From the NCBI GenBank assembly GCA_016744695.1, contig JADGDV010000003.1, positions 1-64,000 on the forward strand: a stretch of DNA of 64,000 nt, read 5' to 3'. The notes under the pieces are model-generated. The model was not told the DNA's origin. It searched no databases and was given only the letters and a program-made list of their open reading frames with translations. Shown in pieces: positions 44,416 through 55,128 of the stretch. Each line of letters starts with the position of its first letter. The stretch's first letter is position 1. The DNA is from Hahellaceae bacterium. Lineage in GTDB: Bacteria; Pseudomonadota; Gammaproteobacteria; Pseudomonadales; Oleiphilaceae. The position numbers were made by a program, and so were the translations under genes.

Positions 44416-46107
44416 GTGAATAAAGCGCTTCAACTATTAATAATTGATGATTCAGAAGATGACGCATTACTAATCATGCGAGCACTTCGTAAGGGTGGGT
44501 TAAAGCCAAAATTTCATCAAGTTGAAAACGAAGAAAAGCTGCGCATTGCTCTCAACAGACAGAGCTGGGATATTGTAATATCCGACCATAATATGCCCGA
44601 GTTCAGTTCACAAGAAGCCATCAAAGTCGTTAAAGAACTCTACCCCGACCTGCCTGTCATCGTAGTATCAGGAACAATAGAAGAACGTGTTGGCATAGAA
44701 GCCATGAAAACAGGCGCTCAAGACTATGTAATGAAAGATAATCTTGCACGACTTATTCCTGTCATTGAACGCGAACTTAAAGAAACGATAGGGCGAAAAG
44801 CACACAAAGAAGCCGAACAAAGTCTTCATTATCTATCCTTCCATGACACCCTGACTAACTTACTCAACCGTAAAGAATTTGAGCGACGCCTTCGTCTATC
44901 AGTGGAAGATAGTCAACGAGATGGTTTCCCTAATGTATTAATGTACCTAGATCTCGACCAATTTAAAATTGTTAACGATACCTGCGGCCATGTTGCCGGT
45001 GACGAACTACTCAAGCAAGTAACACGTTCATTAAAAAATCATATAAGAGATACTGACACCCTTGCCCGGCTCGGTGGTGATGAATTCGGCATTTTGCTCG
45101 AAAATACTTCACAAGAACAGTCCATAGCATTAGCAGAACGCATTAGACAAGATATTAAAGACCTTCATTTTTCATGGCAAGACAAACCCTTTGCCATAAG
45201 CATTAGCATCGGCATGGTCGCCATCAACAAAGACACTACATCCGTACATGAATTAATGAGCTGCGCTGATATGGCTTGTTATGCAGCCAAAGAAAAAGGC
45301 CGCGACGGAATACAATGGTACAGTTCAGATGATGCTGAATATAATCAGCGTCGTAATGAAATGCAGTGGGCTAGCAAGATAAAGCAATCACTTGAAGAAG
45401 ATCGATTTTTACTCTATTTTCAACCCATGCGCGGACTTCAACCAAGCTGTTCAGGTGATCATGGCGAGTTTCTAATCAGACTCTATGATGAAGGAGGTAT
45501 TATTCCACCTGGGGCCTTTATACCGGCAGCAGAACGGTACAACCTTATGCCACTCATAGATCGATGGGTGGTCGAAAATGTATTTAAGTATTTATCTAAA
45601 TCAGGTCTTGGTCAAAAGGATGAAGGGACATTTTTCATCAATTTATCGGGCACCTCATTAAGTGACAAATCATTTTTCAACGATATTAGAAAACTAGTAA
45701 AGCAATACAACGTTAAGTCCAGCCGCATTTGCCTCGAAATTACCGAAACAGCAGCAATAGACAATCTTAATGATGCCGTTGAGTTTATTTCCGAAATAAG
45801 AGATGAAGGCTTCAAGTTTGCTCTTGATGACTTTGGCGTTGGCATGAGCTCATTCTCGTACCTCAAAACAATACCCGTAGATTACCTTAAAATAGATGGC
45901 AGCTTCGTACAGAACATGCTGAACGATCCCATCGATAAAGGTATTGTTGATGCTTGCAATCAGATTAGCCACGCGGCAGGCCTTCAAACTATTGCAGAAT
46001 TTGTAGAAAATAAAGAAACCGAAGAAGCACTCAAGGCAATGGGAGTCGATTTTGGTCAAGGCTTCGGCATTGCCAAACCTGGCCCTTTAAAATATCAAGT
46101 CAATTAA
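44416..46107 (+). CDS. REC-GGDEF-EAL cyclic-di-GMP enzyme
   Basis: A 563-residue protein. An N-terminal receiver has LLIIDDSEDDALLIMRAL and Asp in ISDHNMPEF (about 54-62), then a GGDEF domain with the intact LGGDEFGILLE active site, and an EAL domain where the first motif is EFLIR (consistent with ExLxR), with INLSG, EITETAAI, LDDFGVGMSS and LKIDG present. It could make or break c-di-GMP under receiver control. I chose the GTG at 44416; the longer frame begins at a TTG inside the previous gene. Confidence 0.88.
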   Translation: MNKALQLLIIDDSEDDALLIMRALRKGGLKPKFHQVENEEKLRIALNRQSWDIVISDHNMPEFSSQEAIKVVKELYPDLPVIVVSGTIEERVGIEAMKTGAQDYVMKDNLARLIPVIERELKETIGRKAHKEAEQSLHYLSFHDTLTNLLNRKEFERRLRLSVEDSQRDGFPNVLMYLDLDQFKIVNDTCGHVAGDELLKQVTRSLKNHIRDTDTLARLGGDEFGILLENTSQEQSIALAERIRQDIKDLHFSWQDKPFAISISIGMVAINKDTTSVHELMSCADMACYAAKEKGRDGIQWYSSDDAEYNQRRNEMQWASKIKQSLEEDRFLLYFQPMRGLQPSCSGDHGEFLIRLYDEGGIIPPGAFIPAAERYNLMPLIDRWVVENVFKYLSKSGLGQKDEGTFFINLSGTSLSDKSFFNDIRKLVKQYNVKSSRICLEITETAAIDNLNDAVEFISEIRDEGFKFALDDFGVGMSSFSYLKTIPVDYLKIDGSFVQNMLNDPIDKGIVDACNQISHAAGLQTIAEFVENKETEEALKAMGVDFGQGFGIAKPGPLKYQVN

Positions 46108-46160
46108 AAGCAACAAGCTCTGGCTATCAAGGCACTACAACAAAAGAGTATTGATTACTC

Positions 46161-47021
46161 TTATATTGCCGCTTTTTTAGCCTCATCCCATAGTTTATCC
46201 AGCTCATTCAACGTAACGTCTCCAAGCACCTTTCCTTGCTCCTGAACCGATTTTTCTATATACCGAAAACGGTTTATAAATTTTTGGTTTGTAGAACGCA
46301 AAGCAGTATCTGAATTAACGTTAATTACACGCGCCAAATTAACACAACAAAAGAGTACATCGCCCATTTCTTCAATAATATGTTGTTGCTGGGCTGGGGC
46401 GTCACTATTTGGGTGGGCTAAGGCTTCTTTGAGCTCTTCTAACTCCTCTTGAATTTTATCAAACACAGGCTCTATAGAAGGCCAGTCAAAAGCATAATGG
46501 GCGGCTCTCTTTTGCAGTTTTTCAGCACGAGCAAGCGATGGAAGACTCGCGGGAATACTATCTAGAACACTAATAAATGCATCATCAGCATCAAACTCTT
46601 TTTCCGCTTTGGTCGCTCGTTCTTTTGCTTTAATCCGTTCCCAGTTACGTTTTATCTCAGTTTCAGATATCACCACTCCATCAGCTAACGTACTTTCTAG
46701 TGTGCCGTCAGGAAATACATGAGGATGACGTCTAAGTAATTTTGAGACAGAGCTTGAGACTATATCCGAGAAATCAAAAAGCCCTTCTTCTTTACCCATT
46801 TGAGCATAAAAAATAACTTGAAAGAGTAAATCACCCAGTTCATCTTTCAAATGGTCATAGTCTTTTTGTTCTATGGCATCGGCTACTTCATAAGCCTCTT
46901 CAAGCGTATACGGCAGTATGCTATCAAACGTCTGTTTAGTATCCCACGGGCAGCCTTTTTCTGGGTCTCTCAAGCGCGCCATTAGATGAAGGAGATCTTC
47001 AATGCTATAACTGTTGGACAT
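46161..47021 (-). CDS. mazG: nucleoside triphosphate pyrophosphohydrolase MazG
   Basis: A 286-residue protein with two MazG domains. SIEDLLHLMARLRDP and CPWDTKQTF open the first; EEAYEVADAI carries the metal-binding acids; the second repeats EELEELKEAL and EEMGDVLFCCVNLAR. The ATG at 47021 has a GAGG site; a start seven codons upstream would overlap relA. It hydrolyses NTPs and follows relA, as in Pseudomonas and E. coli. Confidence 0.94.
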   Translation of the reverse strand: MSNSYSIEDLLHLMARLRDPEKGCPWDTKQTFDSILPYTLEEAYEVADAIEQKDYDHLKDELGDLLFQVIFYAQMGKEEGLFDFSDIVSSSVSKLLRRHPHVFPDGTLESTLADGVVISETEIKRNWERIKAKERATKAEKEFDADDAFISVLDSIPASLPSLARAEKLQKRAAHYAFDWPSIEPVFDKIQEELEELKEALAHPNSDAPAQQQHIIEEMGDVLFCCVNLARVINVNSDTALRSTNQKFINRFRYIEKSVQEQGKVLGDVTLNELDKLWDEAKKAAI

Positions 47022-47031
47022 GCAACCCCTC

Positions 47032-49269
47032 TTAGCTATCACGTTTTCGATGAGTATCTATCACGTTAGGAAGCTGCTTAATTTTAGCCAAGAGCCTCCC
47101 CAGACTTTCAAGACCATCAATTTCAACCTTCAGTGTTAAGGTTGCAGTGCCTTGCATGCTATCAGTATAAGTATTCAGGCCAGTAACATTAACCCGTTCA
47201 TTCGCAAGAACAATGGTCACATCACGAATCAGCCCTTCTCGGTCATAAGCCTGGATTTCAATATCAACCGAATAATTTGATTCAGGTTTTTTACCCCAAG
47301 ACACATCTATAATTCTATTAGGTTCTTTATCTTGTAGCTGCTGAATATTAGTACAATCATCACGGTGAATAGATACTCCGCGCCCAATAGTGATATACCC
47401 TATAATGCCATCTCCAGGTACAGGCTGGCAGCATTGAGCAATGGTTGTCATTAATTTGCCAACGCCGCGAATCTGAATATCAGAATCAGTATTTTTTTCT
47501 TCCTGATACACATTAAGCTGCAAGCTCAACTGTTCTTCATGAGGCTCCACCATTCTCTGAGCCACATTCGCAACTTGTGTCGGCCGGAGGTCTCCTGCAC
47601 CAATAGCCGCAAACATATCGCTCGCATTCTTGAAATTAACATTTTCAGCTAACTCATTGAGCTCAATATCATCAAGAGAGAGTCTATTAAACTCATCTGT
47701 AAGTATGGCTCTGCCATCAATAATATTCTGATCTCTATTCTGTTCCTTAAACCAATGAGCAACCTTGGCTCGTGCGCGAGATGTTTGAATATAGCCTAAA
47801 CTGGGGTTGAGCCAATCCCTGCTAGGTGCAGGGTTATTTGAGGTCAGTATGGTCACCTGCTCACCCGTTTTCAGAGGGTAAGTTAAGGGAACAATACGCC
47901 CATTCACTTTAGCTCCTCGGCAACTGTGCCCCACCTCTGTATGCACTCGATAAGCAAAATCCACCGAGGTTGCTCCCTCCCTCAGGTCTACTACATGTCC
48001 TTCTGGGGTAAAGACATAAATGCGATCTGTGTTTGCCTCTGTGGTCAATTGTTCAACTAAACCAGAAACATCACCAATCTCTTCTTGCCACTCAAGAACT
48101 TGCCTAAGCCAATTAATCTTATCTTCATAACCCGATGATTTAGTCTTTACATCCGTTCCTTTATAAAGCCAATGAGCGCATACGCCTAACTCGGCCTCTT
48201 CATGCATCTCATTGGTACGTATTTGGATCTCCATTATTTTCCCATGGGGTCCAACCACGGCGGTATGCAGGGAGCGATAACCATTTTCTTTAGGGTTGGC
48301 CACATAGTCATCAAACTCATGGGGAATATGTCGCCACAAAGAATGCACAATACCTAAAACCGCATAACAATCACGTATTTCAGGAACCAGAATGCGAAAA
48401 GCTCGAATATCGTATATCTGAGAAAAATCGAGATTTTTTCGGCGCATCTTTCGCCAAATACTGTAAATATGCTTAGATCGACCTGATATTTCGGCACTTA
48501 TACCACTGCTAGCAACCTCTTGCTCTAGCTTTTCCTGTACCTCACGAATAAATTCATCTCGATCAATACGTCGCTCTTGCAGCTGTTTTGCTATTTTCAT
48601 GTAAGCGGTATCATGAAGATAGCGAAACGATAAATCCTCAAGCTCCCACTTGATCTGGCCAATGCCAAGACGGTGGGCTAAAGGTGCATATATATCAAAT
48701 ACTTCACGGGCAACACGTTGTCGTTTATCCGTCTGAGCGTTTTTAACCGCTCGAATAGCGCACGTTCGTTCTGCTAGTTTTATTAGGACAACACGCACAT
48801 CATCGATCATGGTAATCAACATTTTGCGTACGTTATCGAGTTGCCCTTGATTCTGCCCTAGCACAGAGCCTTTATAAGGTGTATGAATAGCCGATATAGC
48901 CGCCATTTGCTGCACGCCATCAATTAACTTGGCAACGTCATCACCAAATCTCTTCTGTACAGTATCTAATGATAATCGCTCTTCTCGTACAGCACGGTAA
49001 AGTATTGATGCAATCAAGGCCTGCTGATCTAAGTTTAGTTCGGCAAGAATCTGGGCCATTTCAAGACCGGTTTGAAAGCTACTATGACCTTTCGCCCAAA
49101 CAAGATCATCCTTTACCGCCTCTTCTTCAATTTCAAGGCTCAATTCGCAGGCTTGATGCACCAGATCAACATCGTCAAGTCGAACTTTGTCAGCCAGGTG
49201 TAGAACCCAGCGGTCAATATCAATAAGACCTTCATCCGAAATGTGGTACTCTTCTCTAACCTTAACCAT
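47032..49269 (-). CDS. relA: GTP pyrophosphokinase RelA
   Basis: A 745-residue (p)ppGpp synthetase. The N-terminal HD domain has lost its catalytic His-Asp pair (LIASILYRAVREE where a hydrolase would have HDVVED), so it is RelA rather than SpoT. The synthetase domain is about residues 230-360 (YDIRAFRILVPEI, YVANPKENGYRSLHTAV); TGS, zinc-finger-like CCQPVPGDGIIGY and C-terminal ACT parts follow. A degenerate copy of a common intergenic repeat lies upstream at 49316-49355. Confidence 0.96.
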   Translation of the reverse strand: MVKVREEYHISDEGLIDIDRWVLHLADKVRLDDVDLVHQACELSLEIEEEAVKDDLVWAKGHSSFQTGLEMAQILAELNLDQQALIASILYRAVREERLSLDTVQKRFGDDVAKLIDGVQQMAAISAIHTPYKGSVLGQNQGQLDNVRKMLITMIDDVRVVLIKLAERTCAIRAVKNAQTDKRQRVAREVFDIYAPLAHRLGIGQIKWELEDLSFRYLHDTAYMKIAKQLQERRIDRDEFIREVQEKLEQEVASSGISAEISGRSKHIYSIWRKMRRKNLDFSQIYDIRAFRILVPEIRDCYAVLGIVHSLWRHIPHEFDDYVANPKENGYRSLHTAVVGPHGKIMEIQIRTNEMHEEAELGVCAHWLYKGTDVKTKSSGYEDKINWLRQVLEWQEEIGDVSGLVEQLTTEANTDRIYVFTPEGHVVDLREGATSVDFAYRVHTEVGHSCRGAKVNGRIVPLTYPLKTGEQVTILTSNNPAPSRDWLNPSLGYIQTSRARAKVAHWFKEQNRDQNIIDGRAILTDEFNRLSLDDIELNELAENVNFKNASDMFAAIGAGDLRPTQVANVAQRMVEPHEEQLSLQLNVYQEEKNTDSDIQIRGVGKLMTTIAQCCQPVPGDGIIGYITIGRGVSIHRDDCTNIQQLQDKEPNRIIDVSWGKKPESNYSVDIEIQAYDREGLIRDVTIVLANERVNVTGLNTYTDSMQGTATLTLKVEIDGLESLGRLLAKIKQLPNVIDTHRKRDS

Positions 49270-49315
49270 ACCAAGTCCAAGCTCAAATATTTGTGCGTTA
49301 ACTTATTATTCTGTT

Positions 49316-49355
49316 GTCATCCTCGCGAAGGAGGGGATGTCTGTGACTTCTGGAT
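49316..49355. repeat. partial dispersed repeat between rlmD and relA
   Basis: GTCATCCTCGCGAAGGAGGGG followed by a CTTCTGGATA segment resembles the widespread inverted GTCATTCCCGCG...GGGAATCC intergenic repeat, seen here as a degraded partial copy. It separates rlmD from relA. Confidence 0.5.
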
Positions 49356-49368
49356 AACTGTTAGCTAT

Positions 49369-50697
49369 TTATTTTTCAAACAACGCAATCGATTCCACAT
49401 GCGAAGTATGTGGGAACATATCCATAGCTCCCGCCCTAACCATTTTGTAGCCATGCTCAACCAAAACACCCGCATCTCTTGCCAATGTAGCAGGATTACA
49501 GGATACATAAACAATTTTATTTGCACCAAAAGCAGGTAAATACTGTACTACGTCTATAGCGCCTGAGCGAGGTGGGTCTATTAGTATTTTGTCAAAGCCA
49601 TCTTTGGCCCATTTATTTTTGGTGAAGTCTGCCTGCAAGTTAGCACCATAAAATTCAATATTATCCAACTTATTAAACTCTGCATTTTCGCGGCCACGAA
49701 CAACCATCGAATCATCACCCTCTACACCTATAACTTTACCTGCTTTTCGAGCTAAGGGCAGAGTGAAATTACCTAAACCACAAAAGAGATCTAATACACG
49801 ATCTTCGGATGATAGATCAAGCCACTCAATAGCTCTGCTAATCATCTGATTGTTAATATCCGCATTAACCTGAGTAAAATCACTGGGATGAAATTTCATA
49901 TCGAGAGAAAACTCATCCAAGCGGTAACGTAAACGTTCTTCACCCTTTTCAGGGTAAATACGATGTACACTGGCAGGGCCTTCAGGCTGTAAATAAATAT
50001 GGAAATTATGCTGTTTACCAAAGTCGATTAATTTTTTGGCATCATCCTCTCGAAGTAATTCCATATGTCGAAATATTAATGCAATATCCTTATCACCTGC
50101 AGCCACTTCAACCTGAGCAATTGAACGACGAATAGTCAACGCACCAATCAACTCACGAAGAGCTATTATTTTAGTTGCTATACGCTCATCCAGCACCATA
50201 CATTCACTAATACTATTAATGATGCCGCTACTCTTTGCTCTAAAACCCAAGGTTATTTCCTGGCGCTTATTGTTATAATGAACGCCAAGCCGAGCCTTTC
50301 TACGATAGCCAGACACCGGGCCCACGACAGGTTCAAGTAAAGTACACGTACTGATATTACCAAAATGTTTAAACTGCTCTTGAAGTACCGATTGTTTAAA
50401 ATCTATTTGAGCAGCAGGACTAATATGCTGAAGACTACAGCCACCACACTCTTGAACGTGAGCACAAGGAGGAGCAACACGGTTTTCTGACACAGTCAGT
50501 ATTTTTTGCGCCTTAAGCTCATCAAAACGACTGCGTGTGTCAGTATAAATGGCTTTTACCGTTTCTCCGGCTAACGCACCATCAACAAACTGTATTTTTC
50601 CGTCAAGATAAGCGATTCCCCGACCGTCATGACTTAGTTTTTCTATTGTCAGTTCGACAGGGTAACGTGGTAGTTTCTTTTTCGGTCTTCTTGCCAT
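49369..50697 (-). CDS. rlmD: 23S rRNA (uracil-1939-C5)-methyltransferase RlmD
   Basis: A 442-residue TrmA-family enzyme with an N-terminal TRAM domain (about residues 10-65), an iron-sulphur cysteine cluster in [15 protein letters not shown] (about residues 77-91), and a C-terminal methyltransferase domain with [15 protein letters not shown] and the catalytic cysteine in [11 protein letters not shown] (about residue 400). It lies between cysM and relA, a classic order. Confidence 0.94.
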   Translation of the reverse strand: MARRPKKKLPRYPVELTIEKLSHDGRGIAYLDGKIQFVDGALAGETVKAIYTDTRSRFDELKAQKILTVSENRVAPPCAHVQECGGCSLQHISPAAQIDFKQSVLQEQFKHFGNISTCTLLEPVVGPVSGYRRKARLGVHYNNKRQEITLGFRAKSSGIINSISECMVLDERIATKIIALRELIGALTIRRSIAQVEVAAGDKDIALIFRHMELLREDDAKKLIDFGKQHNFHIYLQPEGPASVHRIYPEKGEERLRYRLDEFSLDMKFHPSDFTQVNADINNQMISRAIEWLDLSSEDRVLDLFCGLGNFTLPLARKAGKVIGVEGDDSMVVRGRENAEFNKLDNIEFYGANLQADFTKNKWAKDGFDKILIDPPRSGAIDVVQYLPAFGANKIVYVSCNPATLARDAGVLVEHGYKMVRAGAMDMFPHTSHVESIALFEK

Positions 50698-50727
50698 GAG
50701 TGTTAAATACCCTGATTAATGAGTCAC

Positions 50728-51615
50728 TTACTTAAAAACGCCAGTAGAAAGGTAACGATCTCCACGATCGCAAATAATGGCGACGATGATTGCATTTTTA
50801 AGAGTCTTAGATAAACGAAGTGCTCCTGCTACAGCCCCTCCCGAAGATACGCCACAAAAAATACCTTCTTCTTTAGCTAGAGCCATCATTGTTTGTTCGG
50901 CTTCCTGCTGCCCCATGTCAATGGTGGCATCAACGGCGGATGAATCAAATATGCGGGGCAAATACTCTTTAGGCCACCGACGTATGCCTGGAATAGCGGC
51001 ACCATCACAAGGTTGTAAGCCTATAATCTCAACATCAGGATTTTTCTCTTTTAAATAGCGAGAAGTCCCCATTATTGTACCTGTTGTTCCCATAGCACTT
51101 ACAAAATGAGTGATAGCTCCATTTGTTTGAGCCCAAATCTCAGGCCCTGTGGTCTTGTAGTGCGCCAGTAGGTTGTCTTCATTAGAAAACTGATCCAGTA
51201 CTTTCCCTTTACCTTCGCTTTGCATTTTTTGGGCAAGGTCTCGAGCCCCTTCAATGCCTTGCTCTTTAGTGACCGTAATAATTTCGGCACCATAAGCTAA
51301 CATTGAAGCTCTTCGCTCCTCACTCATATTTTCAGGCATGATCAATATCATGTTATAACCTTTAATGGCCGCCGCCATTGCTAAAGCTATGCCCGTGTTG
51401 CCACTGGTTGCCTCAATAAGCGTATCACCCGTCTTAATTTCTCCCCTACTCTCTGCCGCCTGAATCATATTTAAAGCAGCGCGATCTTTTACTGAGCCTG
51501 CAGGGTTATTACCTTCCAGCTTTACCAATATGGTGTTTGTTGTGTCGCCAGCTAAGCGTTGTAAGCGAACTAAAGGGGTGTTACCAACAAAAGACTCTAT
51601 AGTAGGAAATTCCAT
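50728..51615 (-). CDS. cysM: cysteine synthase B (O-acetylserine sulfhydrylase B)
   Basis: A 295-residue PLP enzyme. Lys43 in NPAGSVKDRAA binds the cofactor; TSGNTG (70-75) binds substrate carboxylate and GVSSGGAVAGA binds the phosphate. The RRWPKEYLPRIF segment fits CysM over CysK. It makes cysteine using sulfide or thiosulfate. It shares strand and order with rlmD, relA and mazG. Confidence 0.94.
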   Translation of the reverse strand: MEFPTIESFVGNTPLVRLQRLAGDTTNTILVKLEGNNPAGSVKDRAALNMIQAAESRGEIKTGDTLIEATSGNTGIALAMAAAIKGYNMILIMPENMSEERRASMLAYGAEIITVTKEQGIEGARDLAQKMQSEGKGKVLDQFSNEDNLLAHYKTTGPEIWAQTNGAITHFVSAMGTTGTIMGTSRYLKEKNPDVEIIGLQPCDGAAIPGIRRWPKEYLPRIFDSSAVDATIDMGQQEAEQTMMALAKEEGIFCGVSSGGAVAGALRLSKTLKNAIIVAIICDRGDRYLSTGVFK

Positions 51616-51785
51616 GGATCATCTCTAAGAAATGCTAACTGATATGAAGTTTATAATAGCGCTTGTGATAGACTAAAATTAGTAGCTGAATGCAGTGTAA
51701 ATCAGCATATTATGGTAACGACCATATTAACATAACTCTTATCGTTTAATTACTCCTTAACCAGACATAGTTCACAGAGCTTTCA

Positions 51786-54716
51786 ATGAGAAAATGGGGC
51801 GTCAAAAATCGAGTTTTGGTACTGGCACTTTTTCCAGCCTTTACTATCGTATTGTTGCTGGGTGTAGTATTTACTCATAATCAAGTTAGCAGCATTAATG
51901 ACCGTCTAAATGAAAGAGGGCTTTCAGTAGGCCGTCAACTGGCTACCGCTAGTGAATATGGTGTATTCACGGGCAACAGAATACTTTTGTTAAGCCTGAC
52001 AAATGCGAGCCTTGAAGAAAAAGATGTTAGGGCTATCACTATAATGGATAGTTTCCATCGCAGCCTAGTTCATTCAGGCCCTAAAATGCTGATCACCATT
52101 AACCCTGCCAAACTCCCTAAAGACCGGGTTATCGTTGAACAAACTGAAAACTCAACACTCTTCATCACCCCTATTCACCTTCAACCATCACTAGTTAATG
52201 AGCTATCGAATAATAGCACTCAAGAAGCCTATGTATCACAATTAAGTCCAGAACAAGAAAAGACGGTGGGATGGGTTGCCCTAGAGCTGTCACACGCCAA
52301 CTCTACTGTTGCCAAATATCAGGCGTTCCTTACGAGTGCAATTATTATATCGCTAGGCATTCTGATTAATTGGCTGATAGCCCTTAGAATGACACGAGCA
52401 GTTATACGCCCTATCGAAGAAGTGATTCACGCGGTTACCGAAATCAAAGAAGGCAAACTCGACACGCGAGTTTATACCGGAGGAGGACAAGAACTCCAAC
52501 TACTTGAATCCGGCATAAACTCGATGGCAGAAACCCTCAGTAAAGCTCACAATGAAATGCAGCATAATATTGATCAGGCCACGGAGGATCTGCGTGAAAC
52601 CCTTGAAACGATTGAAATTCAGAATATTGAATTAGATATTGCTCGGAAAGAAGCACTTGAAGCCAGTCGAATAAAGTCTGAATTCCTTGCCAATATGAGT
52701 CACGAGATTCGCACACCACTTAATGGTATTTTGGGTTTTACCAACCTTTTAATTAAAGGACACTTGTCACAACAACAAAAAGACCATCTAACCACCATAA
52801 AAAAGTCATCTGAAATACTATTAACCATCATTAATGACATTCTTGATTTTTCCAAGATAGAAGCAGGCAAGCTTATTCTTGACAGAACACCCATGAAGAT
52901 ACGAGAGATCATTGAAGATGTAATGACCATGCTTGCTCCAACAGCACACAGTAAAGGACTTGATTTTGTTCCTCTAATCTACAGTGATGTGCCCAATAAT
53001 ATTATTGGAGATCCGCTTAGAGTTAAACAAATTATCACAAATTTAGTTAACAATGCCATCAAGTTCACCCAGAGCGGCGAAGTGGTTTTACGCGCCATGC
53101 TAGAAGAACAAAAAGATAATAGAGTCACCATAAAAATAAGCGTATCAGACACGGGAGTAGGACTTTCAAGGGTGCAACAGCAGTCATTATTCAATGCGTT
53201 TGCTCAAGCTGATGCGTCAACAGCCAGACAATATGGAGGCACCGGACTAGGCCTAGTAATTTCAAAACGTTTAATCGAAGAAATGGGTGGTGAAATAGGG
53301 TTAGATAGCGAGCTAGGGAAAGGCTCGATATTTTGGTTTACCCTGATGAGTGAAATTGCAGTTAATGTACAACCTGAAGCTAAGCTTGATGCCCTATCTG
53401 GTGAGCGAATCATTTACATGGAAGACCAACCAACCACGGCTTTAGCGGTTCAGCACATGCTTACCAATCTAGGCGCACATGTTAAACAAGTTGACTCTCC
53501 CACAGCCTTATTAAAAGGGGTAATAGAAGCGCAGGAAAATAGAGAGGGCTACGCAGCGGCTATCATTGGTATTAACCGACATTTAATGGGCTCAAGCCAA
53601 TACAAACAATTACTGAGTGAATTGGAATACAACCGAGGTTGTAGAACATTACTACTCACGCCAACCCTCGACCATAACCATCAACCGATTCTAGGTTTAG
53701 TGAGTGCTCGCTTAACAAAACCGATTATTTACCATCGTTTTTACAGCACGCTACTCAAACTTATTAACGGCGACACAATCGAACACGAACACGATGATCA
53801 TTTCACCTCTAAAATAAATGAAGAACCCCTCACAGATTCAAATACAGCACTAATAAATATTAATCATCAAGGCCCCATACCCACTATTCTTGCTGTAGAC
53901 GATAATGATGCAAACCTTAAGCTGGTTGAAGTATTAATTAAAGAACTAGGTATTAATGTGGTTACCGCAGCCAGTGGTTTTGAAGCATTAACGAAGTGGA
54001 AGCTACAAAAATTCGACCTAATATTTATGGATGTACAAATGCCGGGCATGGACGGTATCGAAACCACGGATAAAATTAGATCCTTCGAAAGGAGCGGACA
54101 ACGCATCCCCATTATTGCTCTTACCGCCCACGCTTTAGCAGAAGAAAAGACATCTCTTTTAAATAAAGGATTTGATGATTACCTAACAAAGCCTATCAGT
54201 GAAAAACAGCTTGAAGAAGTGATACTTCACAGAACCGGATATCAAGCACACCCTATACCCGACAACCAATATATAGACGATGACCTCCCTCAACCGATTA
54301 AACCCTCAACTCGTATAAAAAACGCACCCTGTGTAGATATTACACTCTGTGTAAAACTAGCCGCCGGTAAAAATGATTTAGCCGAGGAGCTTTTCAGCAT
54401 GCTTCTTGAACACTTAAGCGCTGATAATGAGGCCATACAAACACACTACGAAGATAACGATTACAAAACACTTTTAGAACGAGTACATAAATTACATGGC
54501 GCAACACGCTACTGTGGCGTACCCGAGTTACAAGGTGCTTCAGAAAAGATGGAGATAGCGCTTAAAAAGAAAAAGAGTGACTTACGACCTTATTATGAAG
54601 ACCTGACAGAGGCAATAGAACAAATACAACGATGGGCAGAACACAATAACTGGCAAAAAGCATTACGAGAATTTAGCGTAGATGGCACAACAGATAACCA
54701 AACGTTGACTCATTGA
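51786..54716 (+). CDS. barA: hybrid sensor histidine kinase BarA/GacS
   Basis: A 976-residue tripartite kinase. Membrane segments at about residues 10-28 and 180-200 flank a periplasmic domain; HAMP about 200-255; HisKA with NMSHEIRTPLNGIL (His about 303); HATPase with NLVNNAIKF and GTGLGLVIS; a degenerate receiver about 540-660; a full receiver with FMDVQMPGMDG (Asp about 748); and a C-terminal Hpt with HKLHGATRY (His about 900). The UvrY/GacA partner is not in the window. Placement between cysM and acpS is the Pseudomonas gacS locus. Confidence 0.93.
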   Translation: MRKWGVKNRVLVLALFPAFTIVLLLGVVFTHNQVSSINDRLNERGLSVGRQLATASEYGVFTGNRILLLSLTNASLEEKDVRAITIMDSFHRSLVHSGPKMLITINPAKLPKDRVIVEQTENSTLFITPIHLQPSLVNELSNNSTQEAYVSQLSPEQEKTVGWVALELSHANSTVAKYQAFLTSAIIISLGILINWLIALRMTRAVIRPIEEVIHAVTEIKEGKLDTRVYTGGGQELQLLESGINSMAETLSKAHNEMQHNIDQATEDLRETLETIEIQNIELDIARKEALEASRIKSEFLANMSHEIRTPLNGILGFTNLLIKGHLSQQQKDHLTTIKKSSEILLTIINDILDFSKIEAGKLILDRTPMKIREIIEDVMTMLAPTAHSKGLDFVPLIYSDVPNNIIGDPLRVKQIITNLVNNAIKFTQSGEVVLRAMLEEQKDNRVTIKISVSDTGVGLSRVQQQSLFNAFAQADASTARQYGGTGLGLVISKRLIEEMGGEIGLDSELGKGSIFWFTLMSEIAVNVQPEAKLDALSGERIIYMEDQPTTALAVQHMLTNLGAHVKQVDSPTALLKGVIEAQENREGYAAAIIGINRHLMGSSQYKQLLSELEYNRGCRTLLLTPTLDHNHQPILGLVSARLTKPIIYHRFYSTLLKLINGDTIEHEHDDHFTSKINEEPLTDSNTALININHQGPIPTILAVDDNDANLKLVEVLIKELGINVVTAASGFEALTKWKLQKFDLIFMDVQMPGMDGIETTDKIRSFERSGQRIPIIALTAHALAEEKTSLLNKGFDDYLTKPISEKQLEEVILHRTGYQAHPIPDNQYIDDDLPQPIKPSTRIKNAPCVDITLCVKLAAGKNDLAEELFSMLLEHLSADNEAIQTHYEDNDYKTLLERVHKLHGATRYCGVPELQGASEKMEIALKKKKSDLRPYYEDLTEAIEQIQRWAEHNNWQKALREFSVDGTTDNQTLTH

Positions 54717-54749
54717 TTTGGGGGAAACCCGATATTACAAGGTCAAGTG

Positions 54750-55124
54750 TTAAGACAATACAGCAAATGCCAATACATAATCGTCTTCATCAGACAAACT
54801 GATATTCAAGCTACCAGCTCCCAATGATGTCATAACGCGCATAGCCTCATCACTCAAGACGGCATAAGGTTGCCCTGCCTCATTATTGTCCGTATTAATA
54901 TGCTGCCAACTCACCCCCTTAGCAATGCCTGTCCCCAAAGCTTTAACGATTGCTTCTTTCAAAGCAAATCGCTTAGCCAAATAGCGAGCCTGATCAGGTG
55001 CAGATTGATACCGTTTCATTTCATCCGGAGTAAGTATTCGAGCAGCAAAGCGCTCACCATGATTATCTAAAGCACGGATAATGCGAGCTACTTTAACAAG
55101 GTCTGTACCCACACCTTTTATCAT
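54750..55124 (-). CDS. acpS: holo-[acyl-carrier-protein] synthase
   Basis: A 124-residue phosphopantetheinyl transferase. GVGTDLVKVARI (about 4-15) and AKRFALKEAIVKALGTGI (about 49-66) carry the Asp and Glu residues binding magnesium and CoA. It activates apo-ACP. Four bases separate it from pdxJ, and it converges with barA. Confidence 0.95.
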   Translation of the reverse strand: MIKGVGTDLVKVARIIRALDNHGERFAARILTPDEMKRYQSAPDQARYLAKRFALKEAIVKALGTGIAKGVSWQHINTDNNEAGQPYAVLSDEAMRVMTSLGAGSLNISLSDEDDYVLAFAVLS

Positions 55125-55128
55125 CTGT

